Positions 1-7,299 of a stretch of 11,989 nucleotides of DNA are shown piece by piece. The DNA is from an uncultured Oligoflexia bacterium. Lineage in GTDB: Bacteria > Bdellovibrionota > Bacteriovoracia > Bacteriovoracales > Bacteriovoracaceae. Location: the NCBI GenBank assembly GCA_950060715.1, contig CATLVA010000012.1, positions 1 through 11,989 on the forward strand, given 5' to 3'. Each line of letters starts with the position of its first letter. Within the stretch, counting starts at the first letter, position 1. Below the pieces are notes generated by a model. The model was not told the origin of the DNA. It saw only the letters and a list, made by a program, of their open reading frames with translations, and ran no database searches. The translations under genes were made by a program, and so were the position numbers.

Positions 1-207
<207 letters not shown>

Positions 208-216
208 TTATCTCCT

Positions 217-507
217 TTATTCTTCAATAACTGCAACAATTTCATCTTCGCTCATCACTAAAAGCGTCTCTTCGTCAACAGTGATTTCTGCGCCTGAATA
301 TTGACCAAACATAACTTTGTCGCCAACTTTTACATCCAAGGGGATTAAATCGCCTTGGGCGCTCATTTTGCCTTTTCCAGCTGCTACGACTTCACCTTTG
401 GAAGGCTTTTCAGCTGACGAATCAGGAATAATTAAGCCACTAGCTGTTGTTTTCTTTTCTTCTACTCTACGAACGATAACACGATCGTGTAAGGGACGGA
501 TTTCCAT
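217..507 (-). CDS. groES: Co-chaperonin GroES (10 kDa)
   Basis: GroES is the heptameric lid that closes the GroEL chamber. The 96-residue product has normal family length. It opens with [15 protein letters not shown], followed by the mobile loop that contacts GroEL (about residues 18-33, ending SGLIIPDSS). The [13 protein letters not shown] and [14 protein letters not shown] strands and the C-terminal [15 protein letters not shown] follow in the usual order. The ATG at 507 has an AGGAG ribosome site 6 nt upstream. groEL follows after 12 bp on the same strand. Only 40 bp separate the start codon from the stop of a carbamoyltransferase remnant upstream. I see no CIRCE element (TTAGCACTC-N9-GAGTGCTAA) and no clear sigma-32 promoter in that gap, so heat-shock control must lie inside the remnant, be divergent, or use another regulator. 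Confidence 0.98.
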   Translation of the reverse strand: MEIRPLHDRVIVRRVEEKKTTASGLIIPDSSAEKPSKGEVVAAGKGKMSAQGDLIPLDVKVGDKVMFGQYSGAEITVDEETLLVMSEDEIVAVIEE

Positions 508-541
508 GTTTTCTCCTGGTGTTAGATAAAAAAATGTCGTT

Positions 542-556
542 GAAGGTTTAACCTTC
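542..556. repeat. 7-bp palindrome GAAGGTTTAACCTTC upstream of groES
   Basis: GAAGGTT and AACCTTC are perfect inverted copies around one central base, 35 bp upstream of the groES start. It overlaps the stop codon of the carbamoyltransferase remnant. On the minus strand the stem GAAGG-TTAAA-CCTTC is followed 7 nt later by seven T residues. It could therefore be a weak terminator of the remnant or an operator in the groESL leader. The stem is short, so either role is uncertain. Confidence 0.35.
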
Positions 557-919
557 TAGACGTTCTTTAAACCAAAAATAATTATCACTTGGTTTCTCAT
601 TATACTTTAAATCAATCCCATCAACATATAGTGTCTTTTTAAAAATTTCATATGGTTCATCAGATTGATAATCTGTTGCATATGGTGCTAATCCCATTAC
701 TTTGTATTCATGTTCATTAGGTTTCATACCTAACAATAATGTCATACTTCGATAAATCCGTGCTAATGTGTTATTTGCAGATTTGTGATGTAATTCTAAA
801 TTATTTTCGTTACCTACCCAGATAGAACAATTACATCCATCACCCCAAGCATCTGCTGTAAGAATAAGAACATTTTTTCTTGTTCTGTATGTCCTGGTTT
901 TACGCACACTGAATTTCAT
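548..919 (-). pseudogene. Internal fragment of a NodU/CmcH-type carbamoyltransferase
   Basis: The 123-residue reading frame matches the middle of the carbamoyltransferase family that moves carbamoyl groups from carbamoyl phosphate onto sugars or antibiotics. Visible family segments are LILTADAWGDGCNCSIWVG (about residues 18-36), SANNTLARIYRSMTLLLG and the signature NEHEYKVMGLAPYA (68-81), then [20 protein letters not shown] at the end. Full members have roughly 550-600 residues. The N-terminal metal-binding histidine region is absent and the protein stops where the family continues, so both ends are missing. The proposed ATG at 919 overlaps the stop of the preceding GNAT-like frame (ATGA), but no good ribosome site supports translation. 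I read it as a gene remnant, probably from a polysaccharide-modification locus. A short functional derivative is possible but unlikely. Confidence 0.75.
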
Positions 920-1224
920 AAAGAGATGAAAGAGTTTAAAAGTTCTATTCCTTCATTTATGTGGATGGACTCAAGAACTGTGGTTGAGCAAGCATATGAA
1001 GCCTCAATGTCAGGCAAAGAAATAATTATAAATGGTTGTATGTTTTTTCCTCTAAATGTATTATTAACAGCAATAAATTCAAGATAACAAGAATTTTGTT
1101 GGTCTGTTATTCTAGGTAATTTAACTGTTCCACAACTAGAATTATTTAATTCGCCTATTGTATAAATTCCACCAGAATGAAATGTATTTAAATTTTCTTG
1201 TATTATATTTGACGGAGCTTTTTC
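916..1224 (-). pseudogene. Probable GNAT acetyltransferase remnant
   Basis: About 103 residues of open frame end at the stop 916-918. The stretch contains GGIYTIGELNNSSCGTVKLP, then CYLEFIAVNNTFRGKNIQPF, then a C-terminal VLESIHINEGIELLNSF. This order resembles the GNAT fold: a strand with V-x5-RGKGIG-like acetyl-CoA motif, then an N-x-GI-x-LL-x-SF segment like the usual N-x-A-x-x-L-Y-x-x-x-GF end. The RGKGIG glycines are partly lost (RGKNIQ). The frame can be extended to an ATG at 1356, but that extension is antisense to the signal peptide and start of the secreted-protein gene and does not look like GNAT sequence. The authentic similarity therefore seems to stop near 1224. Together with the neighbouring carbamoyltransferase piece it looks like decayed sugar-modification genes. 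Family assignment is tentative. Confidence 0.45.
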
Positions 1225-1225
1225 A

Positions 1226-1906
1226 ATGAAATTTTTATTATTTTTAACTTTAATACCAAGTATGGTGTATGCAGCAGAGAGGATCAATATTCCAACGAAC
1301 GAAGTATATACTCCAAAGGGGTTTGACGCGAATGATAATGCTGAGGTAATTGTCACAGGAGTACTTCCTAATCTTTGCTATCAAAATCCAAAGTATGACT
1401 TGGATATTCAAGGAAAAGACATCTTTATCGATGTATCTGCAACCTATGTTGATACATTTGTATGTGCAGAGGTAGCGGTACCGTACCTTAAAGTTGTTGA
1501 CCTAGGCGTACTACCTGCTGGAGATTATAACGTATTTGTAAACAAGAACGATGCAACCCCTCTTCAGGAAAGTATAAAGATTGTACCAAAGAATCGAGGG
1601 CGAATAGATCAGTTTCGCTACCCTGTTGTAGCTGACGTCAAATATAATAAGGCTGCCAATAAAATTGCCATTTCAGGGTACAAACCTAGTGATTGTTTCC
1701 AATTCGACGGCGTTGAAATTTATACCGATAACGATAAGATCGTTACAATTTTACCAAAAATGAGACAAATTAGAGATTTTTGTCCTCGAAAGATGACACC
1801 AGTAAGTGAAGAAGTTACCCTTCCTGAGCTTAAACCAAATTCTAAACATTTAATTCATGTTAGAAGTTTAAATCAAGAATCTAAAAACTTAGAAGTCGTC
1901 TTATAA
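1226..1906 (+). CDS. Secreted protein with two copies of a cysteine-pair domain
   Basis: I do not recognise a named family. The first 16 residues (MKFLLFLTLIPSMVYA) form a signal peptide with cleavage before AERIN, so the mature protein of about 210 residues is exported. The body is an internal duplication. Residues 39-105 and 145-211 align with almost no gap at an offset of 106, sharing G-x2-P-x2-C-[YF]-Q (G45/G151, C51/C157), a second cysteine (C80/C186), and a V-x-L-x2-L-x2 strand near 91-96 and 197-202. The two cysteines are 29 residues apart in both copies, suggesting one disulfide per domain in an oxidising compartment. Beta-rich composition suggests Ig-like sandwiches. The ATG has a GGAG ribosome site 8 nt upstream. 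The stop abuts the stop of the convergent permease gene with no space between them. Confidence 0.85.
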   Translation: MKFLLFLTLIPSMVYAAERINIPTNEVYTPKGFDANDNAEVIVTGVLPNLCYQNPKYDLDIQGKDIFIDVSATYVDTFVCAEVAVPYLKVVDLGVLPAGDYNVFVNKNDATPLQESIKIVPKNRGRIDQFRYPVVADVKYNKAANKIAISGYKPSDCFQFDGVEIYTDNDKIVTILPKMRQIRDFCPRKMTPVSEEVTLPELKPNSKHLIHVRSLNQESKNLEVVL

Positions 1907-3643
1907 TTAGCTAAAAACAAATCCAGCTAGGGCAATATAAATTAGAGTCAGTGGCATCCCCACAAGGAAGAAGTCTTTAAATTTGTATTGCCCTATATTA
2001 TAAACCATCATATTTGTTTGATATCCGATAGGAGTAAAAATACTAATGGATGCGCCAAACATTACCGCCAACAAAAGCTCCCTTGAATCCACGCCCAAGT
2101 AATTTGCACTATAAACACCGATTGGTGTTAGTAATGCAACTGAGGCATTATTAGACATAAAGGCTGTTAAAAAACTACTAAGCGCAAAGAAAGCTCCTGC
2201 AATAACAGCCTTAGATTGTCCGTGCAAACCTTGATTCAGTTGATTGGCAATATAGTCCGCCCCTCCAGACTCAACCATGGCCTCTCCGAGAGCTAACAGT
2301 CCTGCTAAAAGAAATATCACCTGCCAATTGATCGCTTTGTACATTTCAGAAATCTTCAGGGCGTTAAATAGGAGTAAAACAATTATTCCCATAAAGGAGG
2401 CTAGCAATATCGGAAAAATATTAAACGCGGCTGACAGTACCACAAAAATCAAAGTTGCTAAGACGAGAGGGATTTTATCTCTTCGCTGAGCGCTTTTATT
2501 AGGCGATTGAAAAATGACAAAGTTATGAGTTGAGCGAAGTGCGGATTTCTTAGATTTATCTATAAATAATAGGATTGAATCCCCCGAGCGCAAACGAATA
2601 TTATTAAATCTTGCCCTAACTAGACCTTTTCTTTGTCTTATCGCTACCACTTTGGCATTAAACTCTTCGAATAGCTCAATATTAGAAAGCTTAGCTCCAT
2701 CTAGATTACTATGGGGTGAGATAATTGCTTCTATAAGATCTTCACTTTTTGTCTTTTGATCGACATGAGAGTCACCGTAGTGAATAATTTCAAATTTTTC
2801 AGACTTTTGAATATCCTGCAAAGTTTCCACATCACTTCGGACCTTAAGCTCGTCTCCAACACTAATGACAGAGCGACTAGAACCGGTAATTTTCGCTAAG
2901 ACTTCAAAATTCAAATCCTCAGTGGCAGCGAGATCATAGATATACTTCCCTATTAATGGCGCACCTTCTAGCACTTTGACTTTAAATAAATAACTTTCTA
3001 TCTCGTATTGTTCTTCTAGACTTTCATCACTTTTTCGTTGGGGTATAAATCTTTGAATTAAAAACAAGTACGCAAGTCCCACAATAAAAAAGATGAATCC
3101 TTCTTTAAAAAAGTCGAACATCGAAAATGCTTTCAATCCATTTTTGGCAATAATATCGTTTGCTAGCAGATTGGTAGAGGTTCCAATCAAAGTACAAACG
3201 CCGCCAAACATTGACGCAAAAGAGATTGGCATAAGAATTTTACTGGCGCTCCACCTCTTCTCACGGCATATTTCAATTACGACAGGAATAGAGAGTGCTA
3301 CGATAGCCGTGTTATTGATAAACATTGAAAGAACTCCACTGCAGACCATAAGAGCAGCGCTGCAACGAAAGAATGAGTCTTTAGAAAACTGTAAAACAAT
3401 CTCTTTTAATTTGTCTAGCATACCTGACTTTGCAACTGCTTCACTCAGGACAAACATCGCTAGAACAGTAAGAGTAGCGCTATTAGAAAACCCTGCAAAA
3501 GCTGTCTCAACATCGATGACTTGAAAACCAGCAAGGCAAGTTAGAATGACAAGACCAACGATATCAGATCTAAGTTTCTCACTTATAAAAAGCACGATAG
3601 CGATAATTGCCAGGGTAAAGACAATTATCATATCCGTTGTCAT
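1907..3643 (-). CDS. SLC13/DASS-like permease with central TrkA-C-type domains
   Basis: This is a multi-helix inner-membrane ion-coupled transporter of the divalent anion:sodium symporter superfamily; substrates in relatives include sulfate, phosphate and dicarboxylates. The 578-residue length is normal for members with a cytoplasmic insert. The inverted-repeat halves are visible. Half one has FINNTAIVALSIPVV (about 108-122) and GGVCTLIGTSTNLL (147-160). Half two has AFMSNNASVALLTPIG (494-509) and FTPIGYQTNMMVY (536-548), the paired hairpin and clamshell motifs. Residues about 213-375 between them are soluble and look like two RCK_C/TrkA-C regulatory domains (KVKVLEGAPLIGKYI; AKLSNIELFEEFNAKVVAI). 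The ATG overlaps the mscS stop (ATGA), with AAGGA upstream, implying translational coupling. The actual substrate cannot be read from sequence. Confidence 0.9.
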   Translation of the reverse strand: MTTDMIIVFTLAIIAIVLFISEKLRSDIVGLVILTCLAGFQVIDVETAFAGFSNSATLTVLAMFVLSEAVAKSGMLDKLKEIVLQFSKDSFFRCSAALMVCSGVLSMFINNTAIVALSIPVVIEICREKRWSASKILMPISFASMFGGVCTLIGTSTNLLANDIIAKNGLKAFSMFDFFKEGFIFFIVGLAYLFLIQRFIPQRKSDESLEEQYEIESYLFKVKVLEGAPLIGKYIYDLAATEDLNFEVLAKITGSSRSVISVGDELKVRSDVETLQDIQKSEKFEIIHYGDSHVDQKTKSEDLIEAIISPHSNLDGAKLSNIELFEEFNAKVVAIRQRKGLVRARFNNIRLRSGDSILLFIDKSKKSALRSTHNFVIFQSPNKSAQRRDKIPLVLATLIFVVLSAAFNIFPILLASFMGIIVLLLFNALKISEMYKAINWQVIFLLAGLLALGEAMVESGGADYIANQLNQGLHGQSKAVIAGAFFALSSFLTAFMSNNASVALLTPIGVYSANYLGVDSRELLLAVMFGASISIFTPIGYQTNMMVYNIGQYKFKDFFLVGMPLTLIYIALAGFVFS

Positions 3644-4524
3644 GTAGGTAATTCCTTGATGTAGAGGTCTCTTTGGGGATAAGGAACCTCAATATCAGTT
3701 TCTTTAAACTTTTTAGCTATTGCATAATTGAGGTCACTTTTAAGTACTCCAGGCTTACTTATATAACTTTGAGTCCAAACTCTCAGCTCAAAATTAAGGG
3801 AGCTATCTCCAAATTCTTTAAATAGAACATCTGGTTTAGGATTTTGGAGAACGTTAGGATCAGCCTTGGCCACAGCTAATAGCGCTTCCTTCACTTTTTC
3901 TGGGTCTTCCCCATAGGCGACAGAAACAGGGATTCTATTCCTGACAGTCCTCCCCTCATGGGACCAATTAATAACTCTTTTAGTAACAAAATCACCATTA
4001 GGAATAATATGAGTGATGTTATCATTAGTTTTTACTTTAGTGGCCCTAGCATTTATCTCTACGACATTACCTTCAACACCTTCCACGACAACTCTATCGC
4101 CAACACTAATTGGTCTTTCAAAAAGAATCAAAATACCACTGACAAAATTATTGATTATATGCTGTAGACCAAAACCAATACCAACCCCTAAAGCTCCAAG
4201 AATAACGGTTAAGGTTTTGAAATCGAAACCAGCATTTACGAGGATGACATAAAATCCAATAATATGAATCAAATGCCTCGTGATAGTGGCTATTACATAC
4301 CTATTCCCAGCACTCATTCGACTACGAGTAAATAATCTCCTATAAATAAGATTGTGTAGTTTCTTACTGAGTACGAGTAGTAAGATCGTTGATATAACCA
4401 GAAATAGAATTCTATAGGTCGTAAAAACAACCTCGTTATAAACAAATAATTTCTGATTTAATACTGCGTCTAACTGTGAAAAATTGCCTAATATATCCTC
4501 CATGATAGTAGTATAGAACAGCAT
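3640..4524 (-). CDS. MscS-family mechanosensitive channel
   Basis: Small-conductance mechanosensitive channels open under membrane tension to release solutes during osmotic downshock. The 294-residue protein has the MscS plan: helices near 35-53 and 80-97, then the pore helix 103-136 with LGALGVGIGFGLQHIINNF (glycine/alanine-packed TM3) and FERPISVGDRVVVEG entering the beta domain. The usual THIIPNGDFVTKRVINWS strand follows, and the C-terminal end is IEVPYPQRDLYIK. A conserved MscS core with no large periplasmic extension makes it a short-type member. The start is uncertain. The ATG at 4524 and the alternative ATG at 4503 (MEDILGNF) both lack a ribosome site, and a TATACT box lies 6 nt before the latter but without a recognisable -35. 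It is coupled to the downstream permease by an ATGA overlap, and may serve ion or osmolyte homeostasis with it. Confidence 0.93.
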   Translation of the reverse strand: MLFYTTIMEDILGNFSQLDAVLNQKLFVYNEVVFTTYRILFLVISTILLLVLSKKLHNLIYRRLFTRSRMSAGNRYVIATITRHLIHIIGFYVILVNAGFDFKTLTVILGALGVGIGFGLQHIINNFVSGILILFERPISVGDRVVVEGVEGNVVEINARATKVKTNDNITHIIPNGDFVTKRVINWSHEGRTVRNRIPVSVAYGEDPEKVKEALLAVAKADPNVLQNPKPDVLFKEFGDSSLNFELRVWTQSYISKPGVLKSDLNYAIAKKFKETDIEVPYPQRDLYIKELPT

Positions 4525-4579
4525 CGGATGGAATTCTTGAGCGAAAGGATATAAGAATGTCTAGATATTTACACAAGTC

Positions 4580-5542
4580 TTAGCGAGTTTTAATATTGTT
4601 AGTTAACTTACTAAGCATGATCTGATCATTAAAATCATCTGAGCGAAATTGATCATGAAAGATCTCATTAGTTTCTTGATTTATGTCCTTAAAATAATTA
4701 CCCGTCGAAGCTAAATTTTTACCTATTCTAACGACTTCTATATTTCTAAGTTTAATCTTTCCACTTACCTTTTGATCAACAATATTTTTTCCATATAAAG
4801 TGAGCCCGATCTCACTACTTCCTTCTTTCACATCTTTAAACACTTTACTAATTTTAGAAAAAGCTTTCCCATTTTCATCAACAACGACACCGCTCACTAA
4901 GTAGTTTCCTTTCTTCTCAAAGTCGAATCTATTTGTAAAAACGAGGTCTCCAACAGAATCGATCTCAGTGGAAACTGAATTCACCCATGCAACGAAATGC
5001 TCTTGAATTCGAAACCCTAAAGTTTGCCTAATTTCACTATTACCATTTCTCACATAAATCTCGATTAAGTGGTTTCCCTCAGCGATATGATTTAGTCTTG
5101 TTCTAAATTCAAAAGAACTTGTAGTCTCCCGCTTAAAAAAAGTTTTTTCTTTATTGAGTATTATAAACGGTCTATCTACTTTCATATCCTTCGAGAGGAC
5201 GACTTTCACGATTAACTCATCTGAGGCACTAAATTGAGTTCCATTTAGTGATATCTTTGCACTGAGCTTATGGTTAGATGAAGTGACCTCTTTGTTCTGC
5301 TCACCGTATTTTTCCTCAATATAGTCTTCTTTGATTGGAACAGAGGTATGAGGGTATTTTGCCATTTTTTGATATACGTCTCTTTTATGCTCTTGAACTT
5401 TAAGGAAAGAGGCTTTCTGTGCTTTTCTTGTGGATGCTGGTACCCTAGATAGAGTGCGATCAGGTTTAGCTTTAAAAGTTGAGCTTGAATTAGATAGTGG
5501 CCCACTCAAAATAAGTAAGCCAATCCAAACTATACTTTTCAT
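4580..5542 (-). CDS. Secreted beta-sandwich protein, partner of the lipase-like protein
   Basis: No firm family name. A hydrophobic start (MKSIVWIGLLILSGPLSNSS) suggests export. Residues about 26-90 are charged and probably extended or helical. Two beta-rich regions follow: about 92-180 (KLSAKISLNGTQFSASDELIVKV onward, ending QTLGFRI) and about 200-275, with FDFEKKGNYLVSGVVVDENG and YGKNIVDQKVSGKIKLRNIE. The second resembles the 'choice-of-anchor X'-like domains I associate with exported proteins, in which a GNY-x-V-x-G strand precedes a G-x-I-x-L-R-N strand; this is recalled family knowledge and not certain. Its start overlaps the stop of the lipase-like gene (ATGA), with AAGGA before the ATG, so the two are probably made in fixed ratio. 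A role as chaperone, anchor or partner of that hydrolase is inference from context only. Confidence 0.8.
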   Translation of the reverse strand: MKSIVWIGLLILSGPLSNSSSTFKAKPDRTLSRVPASTRKAQKASFLKVQEHKRDVYQKMAKYPHTSVPIKEDYIEEKYGEQNKEVTSSNHKLSAKISLNGTQFSASDELIVKVVLSKDMKVDRPFIILNKEKTFFKRETTSSFEFRTRLNHIAEGNHLIEIYVRNGNSEIRQTLGFRIQEHFVAWVNSVSTEIDSVGDLVFTNRFDFEKKGNYLVSGVVVDENGKAFSKISKVFKDVKEGSSEIGLTLYGKNIVDQKVSGKIKLRNIEVVRIGKNLASTGNYFKDINQETNEIFHDQFRSDDFNDQIMLSKLTNNIKTR

Positions 5543-6351
5543 TTTTTTTCCTTCATTAAAAGGAATTCTTTATTATTTAGAAACTCAAAATGATGAAATT
5601 CTCTCGTATGATGAAAATCAAAAATAAAATTACTGTCGACTTTCACACATTCAATATCATCTTTAAGAATTGCATTATAAGAAGAACAGGCTTTTGTTGA
5701 AGTTAACGGCAATGTATTGTCATTTTGGTTTCTTTTTCCCAGAGCAAAATCTAAAAATGAAACACCAGACTTTCCAATTAATGTGCTGGAAGTGCCATAT
5801 GTTCCGGTACTATCGCTAGAAGTGATTAAGTGGGTCACCACTCCAGGTGTTTGAACATGAAAAATGGCATTATCGACCTTTGAAGTTGAAAGTGATTTAA
5901 CACATGTCTTTCCAAAAATTGAAGCTAGTGATTCGGTAAATAGACTTGAACAAACAAAATCCATAATGGCCGTACCTTGAAAAGCTCCGGTATATGCATA
6001 GACTTCATGAACTTTTTTATAGACTTGAACAAATTCATGGTCAGGAAATGCCGTTTGAAATTGGTAGCCTTTTCCCAAAATATAGTGAACGACTCCAACC
6101 CCATAACTATGGGGTCTTAGCACTACTCGACTTTCCAGATCACAAGTTTCTATTTGATCTAAAATCTTGCGAGCAACTTCCGGCCCTGCATCAGGTATTT
6201 CTTGCTGAGAGTTCCAATGAACCTGCCTTGGTAGGTCTCCAAAATAGCCCTCAGACTGTGAGGTAAACCCATGTATAAATACATCGCAGTCGGCACCAAA
6301 AACGAAGGCACTGGCCAGAATGATATAGGTAATTCCAATAAACTTGAGCAT
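5539..6351 (-). CDS. Exported lipase/esterase-like alpha/beta hydrolase
   Basis: The 270-residue protein has a signal peptide (about residues 1-20, ending VFGA) followed at once by a lipase-like core. DVFIHGF (23-29) is the strand and HG oxyanion-hole motif. RVVLRPHSYGVGVVHYILG (75-93) is the nucleophile elbow with probable catalytic Ser82. YTGAFQGTAIMDF (120-132) matches the post-elbow G-x-F-x-GT segment of bacterial lipases. NQNDNTLPLTSTKACSS (208-224) fits the ND-x-x-x-P acid loop with Asp211, and the C-terminal HHTREFHH (247-254) offers the catalytic His. Oddly the elbow reads P-H-S-Y-G instead of G-x-S-x-G, so the first small residue is proline. Cysteines at 22, 70, 134, 150, 222 and 235 may form disulfides after export. 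The ATG lacks a ribosome site. The next gene overlaps by ATGA. Substrate unknown. Confidence 0.8.
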   Translation of the reverse strand: MLKFIGITYIILASAFVFGADCDVFIHGFTSQSEGYFGDLPRQVHWNSQQEIPDAGPEVARKILDQIETCDLESRVVLRPHSYGVGVVHYILGKGYQFQTAFPDHEFVQVYKKVHEVYAYTGAFQGTAIMDFVCSSLFTESLASIFGKTCVKSLSTSKVDNAIFHVQTPGVVTHLITSSDSTGTYGTSSTLIGKSGVSFLDFALGKRNQNDNTLPLTSTKACSSYNAILKDDIECVKVDSNFIFDFHHTREFHHFEFLNNKEFLLMKEKK

Positions 6352-6396
6352 ATTAGTTTATCGGAAGTCCGACTATCCAACTTTAGTAATTCCGTA

Positions 6397-6425
6397 TAGA
6401 CAAGTTTACGGCTCACCGCTATAAA
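6397..6425 (+). promoter_or_regulatory. Sigma-70-like promoter, probably giving a leaderless radical SAM mRNA
   Basis: TAGACA (6397-6402, one mismatch to TTGACA) and TATAAA (6420-6425, one mismatch to TATAAT) are separated by exactly 17 bp. Seven bases after the -10 box comes the A of the ATG at 6433, the usual distance to a transcription start. No Shine-Dalgarno lies before that ATG. The arrangement predicts a leaderless transcript. CCGTA (6392-6396) and TACGG (6407-6411) form an inverted repeat around the -35 box and could be an operator. The start site is predicted, not observed. Confidence 0.6.
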
Positions 6426-6432
6426 GTAATTT

Positions 6433-7299
6433 ATGGCGATCTACAAAAGAATTTACCTTGAGATTACAAATATTTGTAACCTCAATTGCTCCTTTTGCCC
6501 TATTACGGAAAGAGACAAGCAGTTTATGGCGCTTGATCAATTCGAACATGCAATTTCTCAGGTGGCACCATTGGCTGAGCAGGTTTGCCTTCATTTGATG
6601 GGGGAACCTCTGGCCCATCCTAACCTTGAGGGCATTCTGAATATCTGCCAAAAATATAATTGCCCAGTTCAACTGACGACCAACGGACTTTTACTTACAA
6701 GGCATACTGATCTTATTTTAAACACTAAATGTATTCGCCAAGTAAATATCTCGGCTCAAAGTTATATGGATAACTTCCCAAATAAAGACTTCACGACCTA
6801 TTTGGAAAAAATTTACTTATTCATTGATACCGCCTTTAATGAACGTGAAGATATGTATCTAAATATTAGGCTTTGGAATATAGAAGAAACACATAGTGAC
6901 CAAAATGAGCCTATTTTTCAATTTCTTGAAGAAAAGTTGGATGTCGAAATAAACAGGAAACTTGAACTAGGAAAAATTAAATCTAAAAAACTTAAACATA
7001 AACTTTATCTTCATTTTGACTCGCGTTTCGATTGGCCGAGACTAGAACTTCCATTTCAGTCTAAAACTGGCAGGTGCAACGGATTGATTGATCACCTGGC
7101 CATTCATGCCGATGGTACAGTGGTACCATGCTGCCTTGATGATCAAAAAATTATTAACCTAGGAAATATTAACAGCTCCCACCTAGAAGATATTATTAAC
7201 TCACCGAGGGCCACCGCCATTGCAAATGGTTTTAGAAATAACCAACTAGTTGAAGATCTCTGTCAACGCTGCAGCTATATTAACAGGTTCAAAAAATGA
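6433..7299 (+). CDS. Radical SAM/SPASM domain enzyme
   Basis: Radical SAM enzymes use a [4Fe-4S] cluster to cleave S-adenosylmethionine to a 5'-deoxyadenosyl radical; SPASM members bind extra iron-sulfur clusters and often modify peptides or proteins. The 288-residue product starts with the cluster motif C15-NLN-C19-SF-C22 (CxxxCxxC) after ITNICN, then LMGEPLAHPNL (55-65, GGEP-type SAM motif) and QLTTNGLLL (80-88). The C-terminal part has GRCNG (C215), the strand HADGTVVPCCLDD (C233, C234), NLGNI and LCQRCSY (C277, C280), a typical short SPASM arrangement. Between lies a variable lysine-rich region (170-195). The methyltransferase gene starts inside the stop codon (ATGA), so the two are probably co-translated and act together. 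No obvious precursor-peptide gene is adjacent, so the substrate is unknown. Confidence 0.9.
   Translation: MAIYKRIYLEITNICNLNCSFCPITERDKQFMALDQFEHAISQVAPLAEQVCLHLMGEPLAHPNLEGILNICQKYNCPVQLTTNGLLLTRHTDLILNTKCIRQVNISAQSYMDNFPNKDFTTYLEKIYLFIDTAFNEREDMYLNIRLWNIEETHSDQNEPIFQFLEEKLDVEINRKLELGKIKSKKLKHKLYLHFDSRFDWPRLELPFQSKTGRCNGLIDHLAIHADGTVVPCCLDDQKIINLGNINSSHLEDIINSPRATAIANGFRNNQLVEDLCQRCSYINRFKK

Noticed and set aside
508..547. CIRCE element or sigma-32 promoter before groES
   Set aside because: No GCACTC-N9-GAGTGC pair and no CTTGAA/CCCCAT-type boxes fit; the only dyad is the short GAAGGTTTAACCTTC.
548..1224. Integron gene cassettes as explanation of the two fragments
   Set aside because: No attC-like hairpin or integrase is seen, and truncated known genes fit decay better than cassettes.
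6357..6385. Leaderless promoter for the lipase-like gene (minus-strand GATAAA close to the ATG)
   Set aside because: No -35 with acceptable spacing and the -10 match is weak; not enough to call.
5994..6672. Open frames of 85-90 codons opposite or out of frame with the lipase-like and radical SAM genes
   Set aside because: They overlap genes with clear motifs, have no recognisable domains and begin inside those genes.
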